Shown here in pieces: positions 59,384 to 64,000 of a stretch of DNA of 64,000 nt. Numbering within the stretch: the stretch's first letter is position 1; each line of letters starts with the position of its first letter. The notes beneath the pieces were generated by a model that made no database searches, had not been told where the DNA came from, and worked only from the letters and a program-made list of their open reading frames with translations. Source of the DNA: Apricaphanius iberus (lineage: Eukaryota > Chordata > Actinopteri > Cyprinodontiformes > Aphaniidae); NCBI GenBank assembly GCA_028564705.1, contig JAPXFQ010001308.1, forward strand, positions 62,001-126,000. Direction: 5' to 3'. Made by a program: the position numbers and the translations under genes.

Positions 59384-61030
59384 CTGCAGGGAGAGAGAAT
59401 GCATGAGAGTACAGCAGATGTTACAGACAAATTACTATGCAACAATGTTAACCAATTTCCTGGGTTAAGTCCAGAAATGAAACCGCAGTCAGTGAAGCTG
59501 CTGGAGCTACTGTCTCAAAAGTAGAAATATCTTTTCTAACAAGGGAAAAAGAACAAATTTACACGTACAAGGATAAAAGGAAAGAATGATGAGGGAAACA
59601 AGGAAGAAAAGAAACAAAGAGTCAATTTTCTAATGTTCTTGAGGATATAACGAGAACCCTAAGTCTAAAGTCTAAACCTTTATTTAATTTTTTTAATTTA
59701 GAATTTGGTGATGAAAACTAAGACAAAACTGAAAGCCTTTTGTCTGCAATCAAGTACCTCCTTCTTCCTCTAAGCTTGGATGGCTAACATTTTTCAACCA
59801 CTGCTCTTTTTCAGTACCTTCCTTTCTCAGTGTGAGATACCAAAACCATATATATTCATATTTGCTAGTCCTGGTTGTCCAAGCAAAGAATAAATCCATT
59901 TTATACATTCCTTCTTCTTTCCAGAGGCCCTCAGTCACTGTTAGCACAGTTCTGTAAGCTGTAATCATATTGAGAAGGTTTCAAGAAGGCAGTGGAAAAC
60001 TGGGTCAGCCATTTACCCCAACTGCTTGAAAGGACAACTATAAACACACCAGCCCGACTGTAACAAATTACATATTGTTTTTATTCTTTTCTGCACCATC
60101 TACTGTCCCATTTATTTGAATAAAACGAGATGTAACATCCCAACAACGGAGAAATATGTAAATATAAAATTAACTGTTGCAGACATGCACATAAACAGTG
60201 ATTTTCTGCACACCTGAGAGAACCCAGTTTCGCTCAATTTGTATAAGATTACACAAAAAGCAAACTGTGTTTAATTCTTTCAAGAAAAGAACATTGTTTC
60301 AGGAATCAGGCTTTTTGGAAGGAAGAAAAATAACCTTTGTCATTTGGTTCCTCTGGGGAGGAATGTTGAAAATAATTAATTATCTTTCATCTTAGTCATG
60401 CAGCATATTCCACTCTATATCATTTCGTTTGATGAGTCTATGAACTGGACAAATCCATGTTAAATGTGAGGATTTGTGTTGTAAATAAAACCAATATAAT
60501 CCATCGTTCCATAGTTTTATCGACAAACAATTTAGCGTTGATAATCTTGGTCTACAAGTTGGATTCTCATGAGATTCTAAGGAGTTTTCCAAACTGAAGA
60601 AAATCCATCTTGTATTGCTCCAAATAAGCCATCAAAATCAACTCCACTGGTAGTGCAGATGAGCCAAAACAAACATGGCCGCGCAGGTAGATGTACGGGA
60701 TTGAAATGGCAACTGAATCTGTTTTAGGAGAACTAGGGACAATTTCTTCGATGAAAAATGAGCTAAGGTAAGGACGTTATGCTTTTCTTGATGGTAAAGA
60801 TGTGTGTGGTTTTCTCCCAACTGGATTTAGCAAGAGTTTCATTTACCAGCTCGCACCACTGGTAAGAGTCGTTACTGTGATTGGCTTAGGACAAATCCTG
60901 GTGGGTGGACACTTGATGAGGCGTCCTCAAATAAAATCAAAATATTTTACCAAATGGCCCTTTTCCAGACGCTTTCTGTGGTAGCAGTTCCAAAACAATG
61001 TGTAGACTCAACACAGGGTGGGGATACACA
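59384..61030. other. Intron upstream of the arhgef25 59383 exon
   Basis: No coding exon recognised, although the next 5' coding exon must lie somewhere beyond 59383. Confidence 0.45.
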
Positions 61031-61036
61031 CAGATC

Positions 61037-61070
61037 CATCCATCCATCCATCCATCCATCCATCCATCCT
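61037..61070. repeat. (CCAT)n microsatellite
   Basis: About eight CCAT units. Confidence 0.95.
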
Positions 61071-61184
61071 CTGCTTTTTGGATCTTGGGCCACAGGCCTT
61101 GGAGAAAGCCCCTCACTTCTCTCTATTTCTATTCATGGAATCCCAGCAGATTGCATTGAGTCATTCCCAATGATGCAGATTGCA

Positions 61185-61345
61185 ACCTAAGCAATCCGTC
61201 ATACTGAGCAAGCATGTAGCGACAGTGGAGAGGAAAAACTCCCTTTTAACAGAAAGAAACCTCTAGCAGAATCAGGCTTAGATCAAGCAGCCATCTACCA
61301 CGGCCAACTAGGGGTTTGAGAAGACAGATCAGAGACACAGTAAGA
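61185..61345 (+). repeat. Dispersed fish repeat, internal part
   Basis: GACAGTGGAGAGGAAAAACT CCC, ACAGAAAGAAACCTCTAGCA and TAGGGGTTTGAGAAGACAGA are recognisable parts of a very common fish repeat. It is probably the same family as 8245-8365 and 15120-15235 (inference). Confidence 0.6.
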
Positions 61346-62730
61346 ACAAAAAGATCTGATATAAGAGCACTTTCTATATTAAAGAAACTAAAATCTAAGT
61401 CCACTTTCATCATGTCCAGCACCACAGCCTCGGGCTTAGAATAGCTGACTCTCAGCCTGGCTGTTTCACACTCAGCTGCCAATCAGTCTAGTGAATGCTG
61501 GAGGTTATTGAGTATGATTAGTCTGGTTCCCAAATCAAACACACTCCTAACCACTGACATTTTTTTTTCAGCATTGAGTTTTCTTAGATTGCAATCATCC
61601 CAATCAATCCTAAGTCTTGACTTGAAAACATGTGCACCCTTTATCCTGGAAAAGTATATACTGTTTTGTATTTTTACTGATTTGCTTGGAATCAGAGAGA
61701 TGCGGAACAAAAAAAATCCCACTCCTTCAACTCTCTATGGACTGTTAGTTTTAGGTCAAACTGACATTCAACCACCTCGACTAAAATAAAGTTTCATTTG
61801 TTGAAACGTAGCCCCAGATCACGATTCTGCCGCTACCATACCACTGTGGGTATTTCGTTGTTTTTGTAACGTTTAGTGTTGTTTTTGTGCCACATCTTTT
61901 GACTTGTGTCGAACTGTTCAAGTTTTGTTTCACTGAAGCATAACTGAACAACAGCAGCTAATATTTTTGTGTGGTTTTCAGTCAAAGTTTACTCAGTCAA
62001 TTAAGGGCAGAGAAATAATTAATCGTGGTCTTATTCTTTAAAATTGTTCCATTTAGTCCTTGGGTTTTAGAAGGTATAACACAGTCACCAGAACAACAAG
62101 AAGCCTTACTAATACCAGTAAAAATATATATTACTTTCACTAAAGAGGGCAGACACCACTGAGATTCAGATCCTTACACAGAACTACATCTGTTTGGACT
62201 CCTAAAACTTAAAGCACAACACCTGATATCATTTAGAGTTAGTCTAAGAGGGAAGTACAAATTCACCGGTTGGGTTTTAGGCAGAAACTTCCATGAATTG
62301 GTAGAGAATGAAGGAAGGAGATCGCAGATAAACAGCTGCAAAACAGATATGGAAGAAAACAAACATGTTATTAGGAGACCAACAAAGGCTGTAGCAATGG
62401 CACAATAACGAGAGAACAATAAACAAAAACTTGGACATGGACTAAACCTGAGTAGCTGTGGGAACAAAATCTAATGAGAAAACAACAACACCCGGACGTA
62501 AATGTTACAAACATTGCAGGTGGGCTGAATATAAATAGAAACCTGATGTGACGGCAAAACAGGACGTAGAACAGAAAATACTCAAAGCTCATACACCAGA
62601 AAGTAAGATTCACTGAGAAAAAAACTGACAACAGAATAATAATCACTTTCTAACATCTCATTTCATCACTTCCTGTGATTGAATAACAAAACATCCTCTG
62701 AATGTTTCATGATATCAGGTTGTTTCAGTG
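61346..62730. other. Gene-free stretch
   Basis: No recognised exon; short frames only. Confidence 0.4.
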
Positions 62731-63240
62731 TTAGTATTTCCGCCCCGATTCTCCCCCTCCGACATGCCCCGATTACTGGGATCGTTTTGAAGATAATCCT
62801 ACATTCCTGCCGTGTGTTTAGAGTACTCTGTTCCGCTAGGAAGGACCTCGGGACCGTTCAAATCTCAAATCAGAGAAATTCAACGTTGGATTGTGTCGGG
62901 CCAATATCACAGCATGTGTGGTGTGTTGACACCACACATGAGCTGTAGCCAATCAGAAAGCGAGGCGACACCTTGGACGCTTCTATTATTATTATTATTT
63001 GCAAGAGTCGGCTCACTAGACCGCAGTCCACAAATGCATAGAAACGGATCAATCAAAGCAAAGTGTGTAATCATGTTTCCCAGTGAAAAAAGAAAATATA
63101 ATGCACCTCCCATATCTTTATATTGCAAGTGAAGCTTCTGCTTCTGCTCCTGCTGTGTCCACTCCTTTATCCAACCCCATATTTCATGTTTTTTCTCTGC
63201 TAAACAACAAACTATTTCCAATCCCTCCTCCTCGGCATCC
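62731..63240. repeat. Probable MITE-like repeat
   Basis: A GC-richer block (CCGCCCCGATTCTCCCCCTC, GGATTGTGTCGGGCC, CAATCAGAAAGCGAGGCGAC) with a perfect hairpin at 62913-62940. Typical of a dispersed non-autonomous element, but only one copy is in view and the ends are not defined. Confidence 0.4.
62913..62940. repeat. Perfect 12-base hairpin
   Basis: CATGTGTGGTGT, loop GTTG, ACACCACACATG. Confidence 0.95.
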
Positions 63241-64000
63241 GTAGCTACTAACTCCTTTGACTTTATTCACGTTTTATATCATGAGGTTTTGTGAGATTTC
63301 CTGTCTAAGCTTGGGATGTTTGTGAGAAAAATCTGTTTGGTGGTGTTGTCTCGTCATCGCCGTGTAAGTGCACACCACTGAAGGACCAAATGAGGAATAT
63401 CAGTGGGGGGTTTTATCACTGTGTGTGTGTGCAATTTGAAACTCTTGTGACAATTTTAAAATCCTGCCATGTGAACAAGGCTCCAGCTTGTTCTTACGTT
63501 TATGAATTAGTCTTTTAGCCTGTTTATTGTTTACATTTTCCTCAGCTTCTTTCATGCTGATAACTCTCCTTTCCTCGGCCTGCCTGGTCACTGCTGCATC
63601 CTGCACCCGATCAACCACCTGTCACCTAGTACTCAAGCTCCCCCTGTACTTAAGCTCCTCATTCTTCCACATACTACACTGGAATACCTGCGATTGCTCT
63701 ATGTTTTTTTGTCTTTTGCTCACCTACCAGTTGCCAGTCCTGTATTTGTGTTATTCAAGTATTATATTTTATCTCCTGACTCTGCCTGTATTTTGGGTCC
63801 AACCACAACACTTAACAGTTTTTAAAACTGCGCGGTCTGCTTTCATATCTATGTAAAGTAGGCGAGGAACCTTTAAAACTCTACTCTTGAAAGCATCATT
63901 TGTTTCCTGCATTAACATTTTTTTCCCAATTTTTATTTCGACAAGCAGCTGCAGTCAATATCTCTTGACAATAGTCCTACAGTAAAAGTACTTTCTTTGA
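63241..64000. other. Right edge, gene-free
   Basis: Contains a short GT-rich run near 63421; no exon recognised. Confidence 0.4.

Overview
The window is nuclear DNA of a ray-finned fish, most likely a teleost. The genes are split into many exons with GT/AG introns. The proteins are vertebrate, and the intervening DNA is full of typical fish repeats: Tc1/mariner, hAT, pogo/Tigger-like elements, tRNA-derived SINEs and jockey/L2-type LINE fragments. No prokaryotic or viral gene organisation was seen. I do not name the species.

Three protein-coding genes can be supported, all by exon-level homology and splice sites. (1) os9, minus strand, at the left: only its first two coding exons (2770-2621 and 2235-2053) are inside, and the rest lies left of base 1. 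(2) b4galnt1, plus strand: all ten coding exons, 15559-28915, join in frame to 531 codons plus stop, a complete GM2/GD2 ganglioside synthase. (3) arhgef25 (GEFT/p63RhoGEF type), minus strand: thirteen exon segments from 59383 down to about 40500 give most of the protein, including the whole DH-PH unit. The 5'-most exon is not found and the 3' end is uncertain. Order and orientation (os9 minus, b4galnt1 plus, arhgef25 minus) are the mirror image of human 12q13-q14 (ARHGEF25, B4GALNT1, OS9), so this is an old conserved neighbourhood. SLC26A10, which sits between ARHGEF25 and B4GALNT1 in human, was not found. The genes are not an operon: os9 serves ER-associated degradation, b4galnt1 ganglioside synthesis in the Golgi, and arhgef25 Gq-to-RhoA signalling.

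Region by region. 1-1.75 kb: decayed Tc1 ends and a SINE tail inside os9. 2-3.1 kb: os9 exons and a promoter with CCAAT boxes and a perfect ERSE-II (ER stress) motif. 3.4-15.5 kb: repeat-rich DNA between os9 and the b4galnt1 start codon, with a CpG-rich patch at 5.9-6.1 kb that may hold the b4galnt1 leader exon. 15.5-28.9 kb: b4galnt1, whose introns carry a LINE, a Tc1 element with a nested SINE, a hAT end and a complete SINE. 28.9-40.4 kb: intergenic, with a GATA microsatellite, a Tc1 deletion derivative, an internally deleted hAT element and an old Tc1 relic. 40.4-64 kb: arhgef25, whose large introns (45.6-58.9 kb and beyond 59.4 kb) hold stacked nested transposons.

I found no sign of a new biological system. 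The most informative observations are the ERSE-II site in front of os9, several transposon insertions whose target-site duplications or empty-site relatives can be read directly, a four-layer nest at 48.6-50.7 kb, and long repeats that flank genes. All repeat names are family-level judgements from sequence recognition; no database search was run.
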